A stretch of 64,000 nucleotides of DNA from Cynocephalus volans (GCF_027409185.1 NC_084472.1:95434427-95498426), one strand, 5' to 3'; numbered from the stretch's first letter, positions 47,401-57,615 are shown. Notes: a model not told the origin generated them from the sequence alone. Program-made: numbers and translations.

Positions 47401-47914
47401 CAACTTTTAAACCTAAACTTTTTTTTCTGCCAATTGGTTATTTTCATTCATTCTTACTGTTGAGTATTGTTAAATTAATGGAATAAAAATGTTTACCATT
47501 TTTCCATGATTACAAATTCACATAAAAGTGGTCTACATGTTAATGAGAAATACATGCATTTATATGTTTTTTTGTAGTCTCTTTCTTTGGTTTCTTTCGA
47601 GCTCTGTACTACTTGAGGACATCAGTCTTATTCATTGAACTTAAATGTGTGGCCTCAAAGGAACACCATAGAAAAGAGTTGTCATAGTTTATTCATAGTC
47701 AGTACTTACATTGCTGTAATCTAAATTGTAAGTGGTACCTTTTGGTTAAAATTGTCTTTTTTTATTCTTCAAAATTCCTTTTTAGATGTTCTTTGAAGAT
47801 CATATTGATGATGCCAAATATTGTGGTCATTTGTATGGCCTTGGTTCTGGTTCATCCTATGTGCAGAATGGCACAGGGAATGCATATGAAGAGGAAGCCA
47901 ACAAGCAGTCATGA
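29290..47914 (+). CDS. CNOT7: CNOT7 (CAF1), CCR4-NOT deadenylase catalytic subunit, complete
   Basis: CNOT7 shortens mRNA poly(A) tails 3' to 5' as a catalytic subunit of the CCR4-NOT complex, binding CNOT1 and BTG/TOB proteins in cytoplasm and nucleus. Six coding exons join in frame: 29290-29406, 31264-31457, 42422-42583, 43890-44034, 46037-46147, 47786-47914. They total 858 nt, 285 aa plus TGA, exactly the human length. It is a DEDD-family ribonuclease: Asp40 and Glu42 (DTEFPG, first residues of exon 3), Asp161 (GYDFGY, exon 5), His225 and Asp230 (HQAGSD, exon 6) are all present. The start [10 protein letters not shown] has A at -3. All introns are GT-AG (1.9, 11.0, 1.3, 2.0 and 1.6 kb). 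A non-coding first exon is expected in the CpG island. No disabling change was seen. Confidence 0.98.
30091..30115. repeat. (CAAA)n microsatellite
   Basis: Six CAAA units ending in A5. In CNOT7 intron 2. Confidence 0.9.
31264..31457 (+). CDS. CNOT7: CNOT7 coding exon 3 (residues 40-103, catalytic D40/E42)
   Basis: 194 nt from acceptor TTTTACAG to donor AC|GTAAGT. It begins [20 protein letters not shown], so the metal-binding Asp40 and Glu42 are its first and third codons, and ends FKFNL plus a split Thr104 codon. Confidence 0.97.
31458..35544. other. CNOT7 intron 3, first part, no recognised element
   Basis: About 4 kb of sequence with no recognisable gene. The part at 33380-34600 is purine-rich and may be an old repeat, but I cannot assign it. 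A local inverted repeat (TATCATCTCCAA / TTGGAGATGATA) lies at 33219-33246. Confidence 0.4.
35545..36485 (-). mobile_element. L1 fragment, antisense ORF2 3' part and 3' UTR
   Basis: Clear reverse complement of L1: 'TATACCCAGAAGTGAAATCA', 'CACTGGGTCATATGGTAATT', 'CCACATCCTTGCCAACATTT', 'GATGGGTGTGAGGTGATATC'. Roughly 0.9 kb, in CNOT7 intron 3, opposite in sense to the gene. No intact ORF. Confidence 0.8.
37200..37340 (+). mobile_element. tRNA-Ile-derived SINE (short-dimer form)
   Basis: GGGCCGAGCCCGTGGCGCAC, hairpin arm GGGAGCGTAGCGACGCTCCC, CCTATATAGGAATGGCCGG, short second unit ending ACCGGTCATGAAAAAGACC and poly-A. About 18-bp near-perfect repeats at 37182-37199 and 37341-37358 (AAAAGTAATATRTTTTTA). 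In CNOT7 intron 3, sense. Confidence 0.87.
37385..37850 (-). mobile_element. Old HAL1/L1-like fragment
   Basis: 'GCTAAATGTTTTGATTATTT', 'AACTAGGAATATAATTACTG' and 'TAGGTTCACCAGCAGTACAC' resemble an ancient L1/HAL1 3' region in reverse. It is strongly decayed. A similar fragment is at about 18090-18360 in VPS37A intron 1. Confidence 0.5.
39197..39418. mobile_element. Tigger-type MITE (pogo family) with TA duplication
   Basis: Begins CAGGTCGAGCATTCCTAATC and ends with the decayed complement TAAGGAATATCCAGCTTG, flanked by TA on both sides. Internal repeated motifs (TCTGAAAATC, GATTTTCAGATTA, CATAATCTGAAAAAG) are characteristic of Tigger non-autonomous elements. In CNOT7 intron 3. Confidence 0.72.
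40326..40407. mobile_element. Mariner-type MITE, 82 bp, copy 3
   Basis: TGAGGGTACTTCAAAAAGTT … CTGAACTTTTTGAAGACCCT. The right flank is TA; the left TA has decayed to AA. In CNOT7 intron 3. Confidence 0.68.
40850..40990 (+). mobile_element. MER5A-like hAT MITE fragment
   Basis: 'GTGATTCAATAGGTCTGGGA' and 'GGAAATCCATATTTTTGGTA…CTCTGGGTGATTGTTGTC' resemble the centre of MER5A. Decayed; in CNOT7 intron 3. Confidence 0.55.
41668..42117. other. Unassigned stretch before CNOT7 exon 4
   Basis: The last 450 bp before exon 4's upstream flank contain short open frames on both strands and a locally GC-richer part (41990-42080, with CAGCGCCACCTGGCAGC). I recognise neither a repeat nor an exon. The minus frame beginning [11 protein letters not shown] at 41883 has a basic, coding-like look but no known match. 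Confidence 0.3.
42422..42583 (+). CDS. CNOT7: CNOT7 coding exon 4 (residues 105-157)
   Basis: 162 nt from acceptor CTGCTAG to donor AG|GTAAAA. It encodes [20 protein letters not shown] through [10 protein letters not shown], ending in the split Ser158 codon. A SINE sits 33 bp beyond the donor. Confidence 0.97.
42617..42771 (+). mobile_element. tRNA-Ile-derived SINE close to the CNOT7 exon 4 donor
   Basis: GGCCGAGCCCGTGGCGCACT through GGTTCAGATCCTATATAGG to GTGCCGGTCACGAAAAAGAC and poly-A. Perfect 17-bp repeats GAAAATGGCATTGGTGG at 42600-42616 and 42772-42788. It is sense to CNOT7 and begins 33 bp after the end of coding exon 4. The perfect repeats suggest a young copy. Confidence 0.9.
42945..43100 (+). 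repeat. MIR-like fragment
   Basis: 'GGCAGTGTCACGTAATGGAA' and 'CCTTGGTTTAAATCCAGCAG' are MIR-head-like, running into an L2-like stretch after 43100. In CNOT7 intron 4. Confidence 0.5.
43752..43773. repeat. Poly-T tract before CNOT7 exon 5
   Basis: 22 consecutive T, about 120 bp upstream of the exon 5 acceptor in CNOT7 intron 4. It is a homopolymer liable to length change and to sequencing error. Confidence 0.9.
43890..44034 (+). CDS. CNOT7: CNOT7 coding exon 5 (residues 159-206, catalytic D161)
   Basis: 145 nt from acceptor TTTTATAG to donor AAG|GTAAGT. It encodes [20 protein letters not shown] and on to [10 protein letters not shown]; Asp161 is the third residue. Confidence 0.97.
45658..45785. 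repeat. Pyrimidine-rich low-complexity tract
   Basis: About 125 bp of C and T (TTTCTTTCTTCCCCTACC and onward). In CNOT7 intron 5. Confidence 0.8.
46037..46147 (+). CDS. CNOT7: CNOT7 coding exon 6 (residues 207-243, H225/D230)
   Basis: 111 nt, 37 whole codons, from acceptor CTTCTAG to donor GAA|GTATGA. It encodes [20 protein letters not shown] then [17 protein letters not shown], carrying His225 and Asp230 of the active site. Confidence 0.97.
47786..47914 (+). CDS. CNOT7: CNOT7 coding exon 7 (residues 244-285 and stop)
   Basis: 129 nt from acceptor TTTTTAG through TGA. It encodes [20 protein letters not shown] and a Gly/Ser/Asn-rich tail ending EEEANKQS. The length and C-terminus match human CNOT7. 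Confidence 0.97.
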   Translation: MFFEDHIDDAKYCGHLYGLGSGSSYVQNGTGNAYEEEANKQS

Positions 47915-48982
47915 CATGAAATAGTTCTTTTATTTTTATTTTATTTGAGCTACACACATGCTTGTATATAGGTTTTATCTCTGGTTGAATCCCTTGGACA
48001 ATAGACAGTACCTTTTATTTCCCTTTTATAGCCCAATTTATTTTCTGCCTTTCAGTACTAAGTATTACCATTCCTATCTCAGATCTTAATAAATAGAAAT
48101 GCATTCAGGTTAAATTTGGCCTTAATTTAATATACTTGTTAGCAAGCGTGTGTGACAGAGAGTGGGGAAAGCTACACATCATATTGAATATTTTGATAAA
48201 CTTCACCCATTAAGTTTGGTTTGTTTTTCCCCTTTCCTAAATTAACTAGAACTGACTGTAATTTATTTCCCTGTTTCATGTCTCTCCCTTCATTCTGCAA
48301 GAGTTTTAGCTATTTGAGATTGTGGACCATCAATTTTGCACTTTAGAGAGTGATTCTGAATCAAATCCTCTGTTTTATCAGAAATTTGGATTTTCTTGCT
48401 CTTAGCTGGAAAAATAACCATCTGCCAACTTTCTACAATATTTACTTGTTTTTGACCCATAGAATAAATATAGCACATTCATTGTGCAAATTGTTGATTC
48501 AGCAAGACTAACAAAAAAAGACAAGAAACTACTGAGGAGCTTAGTAACTGCTGTTTATGTGCGTAGTGTTTAATCTTCCAAGCACATCTATGTCTGTCAG
48601 TTTCTAATTGGCATGTGTAGGCTGCTCTGTGAAGAATTTTCAAATCAGCTTTACACCTTTCAGGAAAAATTCCTTGTGATTGGTTATTTAGTATCTGCCA
48701 GGAAATTGGTATTCAAGATGTTAAAGCTACAGTTGTTTTATGATAGCACACTTCCCTTGATCTGCTTTTTATTCAACATCACTGTTTACCCTTATTTTTT
48801 TTTTATTTTATAGCCATACTTATGATGCTGTTGATTTGTTGATTATACAAATCAATTTCATTAAAATCCAAAGATAACAAGGTTTTAGGTATATTTTGTA
48901 CCAAATTAAAAAACAAAAATTGTGCTTTCATAGTTGCTACAAAGATAAATAATGGAGACATTTGGTGCAAAACAACAACAAA

Positions 48983-49016
<34 letters not shown>

Positions 49017-49570
49017 CTAATAAAATTACCTGAGGAGTGTAATGCTTGTTTATTTTTTTGTGTATATCTTTGCAATCTATTTTATATATATTGACAAGAG
49101 ACTGTGAAATATTTAGCCATGCAGAATATGTGACCAGACCAGAGCATGTGTAGGAAGACTCTTTGGTAATCATTAATTCCACCCTGAAATGATGGGACTA
49201 CAAGTTATCATGTGTTATCTACACTTCAATTGGTAATATTAGCAAATCTCCAAATGTTAGCCACATTGGTTTGTTTCCCTTGTATATTCTTATTCATGAT
49301 ATTACAATGCTGTAACTGGGTGGTCCTTTTTAAACAAAACGTTATTTGCAAAACAGAGGGTATTATTTGTTTTTAAAGCTTTTGTAAATAAAGGCTTCAG
49401 AAATGTTTTCTTATATATGTTGATGACTGGTGACTCTGTTTTAGAAATATTTATTTGGGAGATACTGTTTTATTTGGAGAACTGAACAGAACTTAGTATT
49501 TCTTCATTAACAATAGGTGATTATTACTCTTTTAATTGAAAAATAAATCTGAGCCTTCTGCATTTCAACA
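47915..49570 (+). promoter_or_regulatory. CNOT7: CNOT7 3' UTR with candidate polyadenylation signals
   Basis: AT-rich sequence after the CNOT7 stop. AATAAA occurs at 48088-48093, 49387-49392 and 49542-49547. The last is followed within 25 bp by a GT-rich stretch (AACAGTGTTGGCTTATTCG), so it is the best distal cleavage site; the first would give a short-UTR form. An (AT)n run lies at 48987-49014. Usage of each site is inferred. Confidence 0.6.
48987..49014. repeat. (AT)n microsatellite in the CNOT7 3' UTR
   Basis: Fourteen AT dinucleotides preceded by a CAA-rich stretch, between the proximal and distal candidate poly(A) signals. Confidence 0.9.
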
Positions 49571-49864
49571 GTGTTGGCTTATTCGTGCTCTTTATGAGTA
49601 CCTCAACTAGATAATTATGAACTGATTTCTGTTTCTTCTTTCCAGGAATAGATTTATTCTGAAAGACTTACAAAGTAAATACAGTTGTTATGATTTACTG
49701 TGGCTTCATTTTAAAGGCAGACAATGAACCAAGTTTCTAATTGGTTTCTTTTCATTTTGATCTTCACCTCCTAAAAAAAAAATTGTAAAGATTGCTTTTT
49801 TTGTAGCCACGTAGTTGCTGAATTTCATAACTTGTATCAGTTTTGGTTTCTGTCCCTAAAAGTA

Positions 49865-50163
49865 CAGTTGACCCTTGAACAACAGGGTTTTGAACTGGGC
49901 AGTGCACTTATACAGGGATCCCCCCAGTAAATACAGTTGGCCCTCTATATCTGTGTTTCCACATCTGTTAATTCACCAAGCCCCAGACTGAAAATACAGG
50001 ATTTACAGGATGTGAAACCCGCAGGGGCTGACTTTTCATACCCACAGCTTCCACAGGGCTGACTGTGGGACTTGGAACATCTGCAGATTTTGGTATCCAC
50101 TGGTGGGGTGAGGTGTGTAGGGGGGTGTTTCTGGAATCACCCACAGATACCGAGGGACAACTG
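49865..50163. mobile_element. Tigger-type DNA transposon remnant(s)
   Basis: CAGTTGACCCTTGAACAACA at 49865 follows TA, and a second terminal-type motif CAGTTGGCCCTC at 49936 also follows TA. The right end GAGGGACAACTG at 50152-50163 is its complement and is followed by TA. So 49936-50163 is a 228-bp MITE abutting a fragment of a related element. Just downstream of the CNOT7 3' end. Confidence 0.72.
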
Positions 50164-50312
50164 TATAGAATTTTATAACTTCTGTAGAGGAACATTATGA
50201 CCTTTTCTAAACCTAGCTTTTGGATATAAGATATTTGGCTAATTTTTTTTTTTTTTTATTGTTCCTGAGCCATTAATTCTGGACTCACCATAATTCTGTT
50301 AAACTTACTAAA

Positions 50313-51370
50313 GCAAAGGTCAGCAAACCGTGGCCTGTAGGCCAAAATTAGCCTGCTACCTGTTTGTGTGGCTGAGAATGCTTTTTAGTTTTAAATGGTC
50401 GGGGGTGAAATCAAAAGAATATTTCGTGATGTGAATATTATATGAAATTCAAATTTCAGTGTCCACAAATAAAGTTATTGGGATGCAGCCACAATAATTA
50501 TGTATTGGCTATGGCTACTTTTTTCCTACAATGGGAAAGTTGAGTAGCTGCTACAGAAACTGCCTGTGGTGGTCTCATTGTTTTGCATTGCTGCTTGGCA
50601 AGCTGCAGAATCACAGTGATGCAGATATAACGTGACATTTGGAATGCCATGTGTATCGCTGTACCAAAACATTGTATTTTTTCTGTTACTAGTTCATGCC
50701 CATTATGTCAAAACAAGTACACTTTGAATGTTGTACATTGAGGGTACGTTGGAGCAGAGTGTGGATTTTATCAAATTATATGTAATGCATTATGTTTATG
50801 GTGCAATGATACTGTAACTGCTATGTTGACATTACAAGACTTAATACCACAGTATTCCCAACTCATGGGGAAAAAAGTCAAAAGATTTAGAAAATTAAAA
50901 ATGGAATATCTCATCATAGCATAATTTCTTAATGAAAATAAAAAATGTGAGGCTGCAACCAAAGTATGTTTACAAGTGGCCAATTTGTCAGCCAAGTGAA
51001 GAAAGCCATTTACTGATGGTGAGTTGTATCATGTTTGAATGTAGTAGCCCAAAGAAATGCGGCCAGAGAAAATAAGACTCTTAGTCTTATGATGAGAACA
51101 GTTGCTTGAAGAGTGAGGCTGTTGGAAATAACATCAGATGATTTTTGAGTGTTTTTCTTTGGTTCTTAATGAATCAGATGTTATCAGTATTGCCCAGCCA
51201 TATTCTTTATTTGAGAATTCAATGCTGAGTTTGAAGTGACTGAAGAGTTAGTCTCTATTAATAGTCTGTGTGGAACAACTATAGGTAAGAATATCATTTG
51301 ACTTCCAAATCATCAGGAAGTTCCAGCTTGAAGATCCCAAAGGGACTTACTTGTACCTTATTAGCCATGT
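50313..51370 (+). mobile_element. Decayed hAT-Charlie transposon with transposase remnant
   Basis: The 5' end CAAAGGTCAGCAAACCGTGG is followed by 'AAATAAAGTTATTGGGATGC' and 'GTATTGGCTATGGCTACTTT', typical of Charlie elements. The region after about 50700 reads in broken frames like a Charlie transposase: MSKQVHF…, then KPFTDGE, RPEKIRL, FSLVLNES. Several stops and frameshifts make it non-functional. Confidence 0.68.
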
Positions 51371-52787
51371 CTCACGTAGGTCTTCAGTGATTTTGATGGA
51401 TACCCATGTGGCGCCATACACTTTTTTCCCCCCCTAAACAAGAATTAACGTTGTTAGCAGGTGTCTTAACATCACTGCAAGGCTACGTATAAAGAGTAAA
51501 TTAAAAAATCATTTCTGAGCTATACCTACGTATATAGACTTTCCTTCAGTTGGTTACAGCCATTCTGGGGCTCATCCATATTTTCTGCATCTTGCCTGAA
51601 TGTATATTTCTAAAGAACTTTAACATGGTTTGCATGTTACTACAAGATTAGTGTGTAATTAAGGTGGTTTTGTTTTTTGGTTTTTTTTAAAATATTCAAC
51701 TTCCACACAAATATTTTATTAGGTCATTTAAGATGCTTTTAAATAATGCGCTTTAGGGAGCCAAACCTACTGACATGAAAACTAAGCTCTGACAACAACC
51801 TTACTTTCTGTCATAGCTAAATAAAAACAGAAGAACAGAAGCTTTCCCTGGTATCAAGTCCTTTAATTAAGCATCAACAGAATTCTACCTTGGGCCATTA
51901 TGGTTTTTATCTCAATTTGATTAAGCACCTTTATCCGTCAAATAAGAACTATTAAGTATTCATAAATTCAAGTCAGGATTGAGCTCCTTACAGTGTTAAA
52001 CCTTCCCTGGAAGATGCACCATAAATCATAGTTTGTCTTCATAAATCACAACAGTTTTGTCCTTTCTAAGCAATGGGGAGCTCCTTTATGTAGCATAAAC
52101 CAGAGTTTAAATTCACTTGTTAAAAGTTCCCCTTTGGTTTAATTGGTACTCAGGGATAAGCCAACTCAGAAGATAAATAGTCTTAACATGTTTTCTCCCA
52201 ATTGTAAACTAATAATTCAGAAATACTGAATGCTGGCAATGGACGAGAACATCAAAGATCTTTGAACATTTGTCACCCGTTTTTTGTTTGTTTGTTTTTG
52301 CTCACTTTTCTCCAATGTGAAAGGGCTGCAGTGATTTAAAGTTGTCTCTATTTGCTTCACCCAGATTATCATATTCAAAATTTTTGCTGGTATAGCATTC
52401 TTTACTCACATTTCAAGGGGACTTTGAGAACAGAAAAGACAAATCCTCTCTTTCAGAGCCTTCTGCTACACGGCACATTGCGCTGGGAGATACTTCATGT
52501 TCATAGTTTTTGATTTACAGGAGCTCCTTTGAATCAAGTCTACTTGAATTCATCCCTTGAATTCATTCATAATTGAATTCATTCAATTATGTCCACTGTT
52601 TACAAGTCAGGACACTAAAGAATAACAAATCCATCATGGGAAAGAGAAATGGAAGTGCAGGGTTTGCACCACTACAAAGTATAACACAAAATTCCTGTGT
52701 TCTATAACAAAATAAGATCTTTTGGTAATAAATTGTAAAGGAAATTTTGTGGGGAACAAATTGCTCAATTTAAAAATCAAGACCTTG

Positions 52788-53110
52788 TTGCCAGAACCCA
52801 AAATTTTAGGTCCACGTACCCAATGCGCAGCTAAAGCCAAAACACTGAAACACCAGAGCTTAGCGATAGAAAAAGGTTTATTTGAATTGGCCAAAGCGAG
52901 AAGATGGGAGAGCAAACTCTTAGATCTGTATTACCATAGAAACAGAAGGCAAGGCGTTGTATGAGGCTAAGAGGTAAGAGGGGGAGTCTCAGCGAAGCTA
53001 AGGGAGGGTCTGTGTTTTCTGACTCGAGATAAGCTCTTAGGCAACCAGGCTCCCTGGCTTCCTGGCGCCAGTGGCAGCTGAAGCTGAGTCCCTTCATGGT
53101 CGCCATGTCT
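52788..53110 (-). mobile_element. Class I ERV-type LTR fragment (R-U5), sense to ZDHHC2
   Basis: On minus: 'TGGCCAATTCAAATAAACCT' with AATAAA, then 'CTAAGCTCTGGTGTTTCAG', 'GCTGCGCATTGGGTACGTGG' and ending 'GGGTTCTGGCAACA', the layout of gammaretrovirus-like R-U5. The upstream (U3) limit is unclear and may extend past 53200. No retroviral coding frame nearby. Confidence 0.6.
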
Positions 53111-55853
53111 TTGAGAGCATTCATTTCTTTCTGCAAAACAAACTCATGATTTCTCTGTGATTTTTGGGTCACCTCTTCCTGCTTTATGGAAAACCAGACA
53201 TCAGCAACATAATTATATTATGGGAACAGTGGGTGCTGGGTGGAAAGTTAACAGCTATCAGCAAGCAAAAGTTTTATGCTCAGACCTTTAATTTTAGGCC
53301 ACTATTAAATTTTAAAACTATTGAAATTTCAGAGGGCTTGTTGGCTTCAACTTCTCTAATGTTGGGATGTATTTAAAGCTTTCAATAATGTTACATGATC
53401 AAATTGCTAAAATTTCAATAAAAAATAGAACTATGAATTTTTACCAAGACAGGCTAAAAAATTCCATTGGAGTCCTTGTAAAAGAGCAATAAATACTTAA
53501 AGTGTATAACACAGTCATCTTCCACATGTAAGAGGAAATATTGCTAAATTGGCTAAGTATGTGGGAAAGGAGTATAGGCTGCTAAAAACACTGAGATTAG
53601 CGCAGGTGGCTTTCTAATTAGGAAGAACAAGTTTTCGGAGAAGGACACTACCTAGAGACAAATTTCTGAAAACTCCATTGTTGAATTGTGTCACTTTGGA
53701 CAAAATATTAGATCAGAATTTGTGGGGATGGGTAGAATGGTCATATTGGGGGACACCATTATAGTTTACAATGTTAGTTGCATGGCATATACCATTTTCT
53801 GTGGTTTGCATATATATGTGGCGGGGGGGGCGGGGAACAAACCTCATAAAAGTATCAGAACCACCACTTTTACAAGTAAATATATAAGTATATACAAGAA
53901 TAGGCAGGATGACTTCAGAATCAGGCCAGCAAGTTTACATGTATTTCAAAATAAGGAAAATCTGCTAGTATATAATATAACGGAGTAACACTTTTTTCAT
54001 TTTTCCTGAAGCATGAATGACATGATTGCTAGCTTACATTTTTAGAAGCATGGTTTATAAATCCTTAGCATTCGATGACCCTAATGAAGATAGTTCCAGT
54101 TGTTGTCTACTGATTACAGTGTACTTGAATTTCATAGTCTTGTTTCTAATTCTCCTCAGAATCATTTAACTACTAATGAGTAATTACCTCATCCTCTCAC
54201 TCCCATACGCCAAAGACCTATGTTATGACACATTGTAGACATGAATTTTGCAATTAGTAGTTCTGGTAGGTTATTAGGAAAAGTGTATCTTTAAAATAAT
54301 TTATATTGTCTATGCAAAGGCAATTTCGTATAGACAGCTAGCGAAGGTGGTCAACCACTTTGCTAGGGGTACATCAGGAGTGAATTTGATATGCATTTCC
54401 TGGAAGGCCTTGTCATTGTATTTAGATGCAAGGTTTCTTTATCTTGGAAAAACAATCCTCTTCTACACAATAAGAGTTACCTAATGTATATGAAGTATCT
54501 GTACAGTATTTTTAAATGAAAAGTTTCTTAAATCTTGATACAGTAAAATCTCTAAAAACAGGAAAAATCGAAATTATCAGTTCACTGGACAATCAGGAGA
54601 GTCAAAATATGTGTCTTCAAGTTTGAGTTAAACCATTCAATTTTTTAAGTAAAATGCTTAAAATATTTTTGAGGTACATTTTATTAATATGTACAAAATG
54701 CAGGTCTATTTATTTGGTGCTCTGTTCACTCAGGTAATATTTATACTGCAGATCTAATGAGATATACGGCTATCTCCAAAAATTATAACCCCCTACTGTT
54801 AAAAACAAAACAAAAAAACTATTCACTGTATGAAAACAGAAAGGGAACCATTATAGCAATACAAAGTTTTTTTATTTTTTTAAACTTTTTCAAATCTGAT
54901 TCTAATGTGTATTGACTTATGTATTTAAGTAATTACATAAAAGACCTAAAGGAGGAGAAATTAACAGTACTCTAGCAGGGTAAAGGATAAAAAAAAAATT
55001 TTTTTTTCTTAGCTTCCAGTCTGGCAAAAGGGAATACCTAACAGAATTCTGTCCAGGAAAACAACTTATAGTACTGTGCTTTGCCAAAAAATCTGGCTGC
55101 ATATAATTCTTAATACATCACATGTTGCTTTTGCCCTTAAGACTTCTAGCAGTAGCTACAGGTTCCATTCTGGCACTTCAGGTAATGAAAAATGACTTTA
55201 AAAAAAAAAAAAAAAAAGTATCATGTCTTATGAGATTTCTTGAAGCAGATTGTCAGATCAAACTTTTTAGCTTTAAAAAAAAATCTGAAAAAGACTGCCA
55301 TCCTGTTGTTCAAAGAAGTGCACTCATATGAACTATGAAATAGACTTGACTGACATTGGTTCTTCCAGAAACACATTTAATATAAACTCTTTATATTTTT
55401 AGCAAGGATGAGTAATTGAAAGGATCTCTTACTGCATTATCCTCTGGTCTTCTAGTTTTTGTCTTAAAATTTTGTCTAACAAAGATTTTGGAAAGCTTAT
55501 TACCATTTTCTCTTTGATTAAATACCAATTATTGTTTCATTTTAAATGGTAATATATTTTAAATTCTCAGAACCAATACCAAAAAAAGTATACAGCATAT
55601 TATTCTAATTGTTAATATTTACAAAACTTGTACACCATTCAAATAAAAAAGAAAATAAAACTTTTTTCTTTTTTTAAATAGTGCATACAAGGCACAAGAG
55701 CTTCTTGGTATGTTTACTGAAGCTGAATATTTTGGCATGAACACACACACCACTTTAGTTTATCCTAAATGTCCAAACAGCACGCCATGTAGTTCATGTT
55801 GAACTAAATTTCCAAAAGTATATGATTTCTGTTTGATTTGCATAATTTAATCT

Positions 55854-55888
55854 TACACTTGATCTTAGCCAAAAGGCCGAGAAGCGAT
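55854..55888 (-). pseudogene. Truncated U2 snRNA retro-copy (nt 1-35)
   Basis: On the minus strand this reads ATCGCTTCTCGGCCTTTTGG then CTAAGATCAAGTGTA, the first 35 nt of U2 snRNA without mismatch as I recall it. The rest of U2 is absent and there is no poly-A. It is bracketed by a 17-bp direct repeat TGCATAATTTAATCTTA at 55839-55855 and 55888-55904, overlapping the copy by one or two bases at each end. This marks a retrotransposed, 3'-truncated snRNA pseudogene. Confidence 0.9.
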
Positions 55889-57023
55889 GCATAATTTAAT
55901 CTTAAACTATACTTTTTCTCACATATCTATTAACTGTCATAGTTTTGATGAGAAAACACAGAAATAATATAGATATCACTGGAGGATTAAATTCATCGAC
56001 CTATCAGGACTTGTTAATAGAAATTCAATATTTTTCTACATTCAACAGGAGAAATAACCTAAAAAGATTTTTTAAAATCCAAACCAACGAAAGAATGTCA
56101 TAAAACAATCTCTGTAATTGTCATTGTAGACTTCCCCCCAATTTAGGAGATTAGAAGAGATGAAAATATGTTTCTGATGTTATAGAAACATATTTGTTCT
56201 GGCAAAAATTTTCTAGCCAATTGCTTTATCAGTGAGCTCAGGCTTCAATGGTCATATGTATTTCCAGCAAGGAACAAAGGCTAGAATTAGATTAAAGTCT
56301 GGCAAAAATGGATGGTGATCTTCAACTGTAGGCCACTTGGACTTTGGAATGAATTCAGAGTTATTACAGTTCACTCAGTCTGAGGCTGGATTCATATCAG
56401 AGGGAAAAACAAAGAAGTTAATTTGCTACCTCTGCTATCTTAAATATAACTAATAGGTTTCACAAGTAAAGCTCACCATGATAATGTGACTCGAAATCTT
56501 TGAAATCTTAAACAATATCTTAGTAGTCTCAATTTCCTGAATCAGAAAATCAGATGATTAAAGGGTTTTTTATGTGCTAAATTGTGCTACCCAAATATTC
56601 AGGTGAAAACTGGCCCATGAGTTTATTTCAAGTTTTTGATAGAAGATATGGTCCCCCTTGATTCATACACCATAATTACGTTTAACATTTAATAGGAATT
56701 TGTGTTAGTTTTAACAATCTGTATATTAGGTCAAAAATGCATTGTGTTTTAATCAGTGGCTTGAGTAGAACTCATCAATCCACATTCTGCATATCCAGCC
56801 AAAGGCCTATGGCGCCTTCCTGTGGGAAGCCTCTTCCATCCATCTACAGCATTGATACCTTGAAATGAAACAGAAAACATAAAATTATTGTGTTAACCAT
56901 AAAAAAGAACAAAAACCCACAACTAAAAACACTCATTACTTGTTGCAACAACATCCCTTGTTCAAAATTGTTTTCTATGCTTGAAGCCTCAGTAGATGTG
57001 TTCTTGAATACACACTTTTAGAT

Positions 57024-57615
57024 CAATGCTTCTCAAACTTTTCTTGGTTTCATTTTTAAAAATTATTTTTTTGTCCCCTTTGCCAATTCCCCCTTCCCCC
57101 TTTATCCCCCCTTTCCCACCCCCAGCAACCTCAGTTCTGTTCTCTTAAAAAGTTCAACGTATTATTGTGACTATATATATTTTTTTTCTTCATCCACATT
57201 GCTGTGAATGGCAGTATTTCATTCTTTTTTATGGCAGAATAATACTCCATTGTATAAATATACCACCTTTTCCTTATCCACTCATCTGATGATCGGCATT
57301 TAGGCTGATTCCAACTCTCGGCTATTGTGAATACAGCCACAATAAACATGGGACTATAGGTGTCCCTTTGACATGATGATTTTCATTCCTTTGGGTATAA
57401 TACCTAGCAGTGGGGTTGCTGGTTCTATCTGCAGTTGTTTGAGGAACCTCCATACAATGCTTGCCAAACTTTAATGTGCATATACAAGAGAGAATCTTAC
57501 TAAAATGCAAAAACTGCAAATTCTGATTCAATAGGTTGAGTATAAGGATGAAAGTTGTGCATTTCTATCAAGCTACCAGGTGATGTTGCTGGTTTGGGTC
57601 CACAATTTGAGTGAC
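57024..57615 (+). mobile_element. MER5A-like hAT MITE, split by an L1
   Basis: Non-L1 parts read 'CTTCTCAAACTTT' before the L1 and 'GCCAAACTTTAATGTGCATA…AAATTCTGATTCAATAGGTT…CCAGGTGATGTTGCTGGTTT' after it, the MER5A pattern. Ends are diffuse. Confidence 0.6.
57042..57454 (-). mobile_element. 5'-truncated L1 fragment inserted into a MER5-like element
   Basis: The minus strand carries the L1 ORF2 C-terminal signature MEYYSAIKKNEILPFTAMWM (read within 57131-57349). On plus: 'CTCCATTGTATAAATATACC', 'ATACCTAGCAGTGGGGTTGC'. Near-matching 18-bp repeats CAATGCTTCTCAAACTTT (57024-57041) and CAATGCTTGCCAAACTTT (57455-57472) are a plausible target-site duplication. Confidence 0.75.

Larger units (their letters stand above)
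44035..47785. other. CNOT7 introns 5 and 6, contents
   Basis: Apart from exon 6 and the pyrimidine tract at 45658-45785, no repeat family or RNA gene is recognised in these 3.6 kb. Confidence 0.5.

Noticed and set aside
50700..51370. A domesticated hAT transposase gene
   Set aside because: The frame is broken by several stops and frameshifts, so it is a decayed Charlie copy.
57131..57349. A protein-coding gene on minus
   Set aside because: The peptide is the C-terminal signature of L1 ORF2; the copy is short and truncated.
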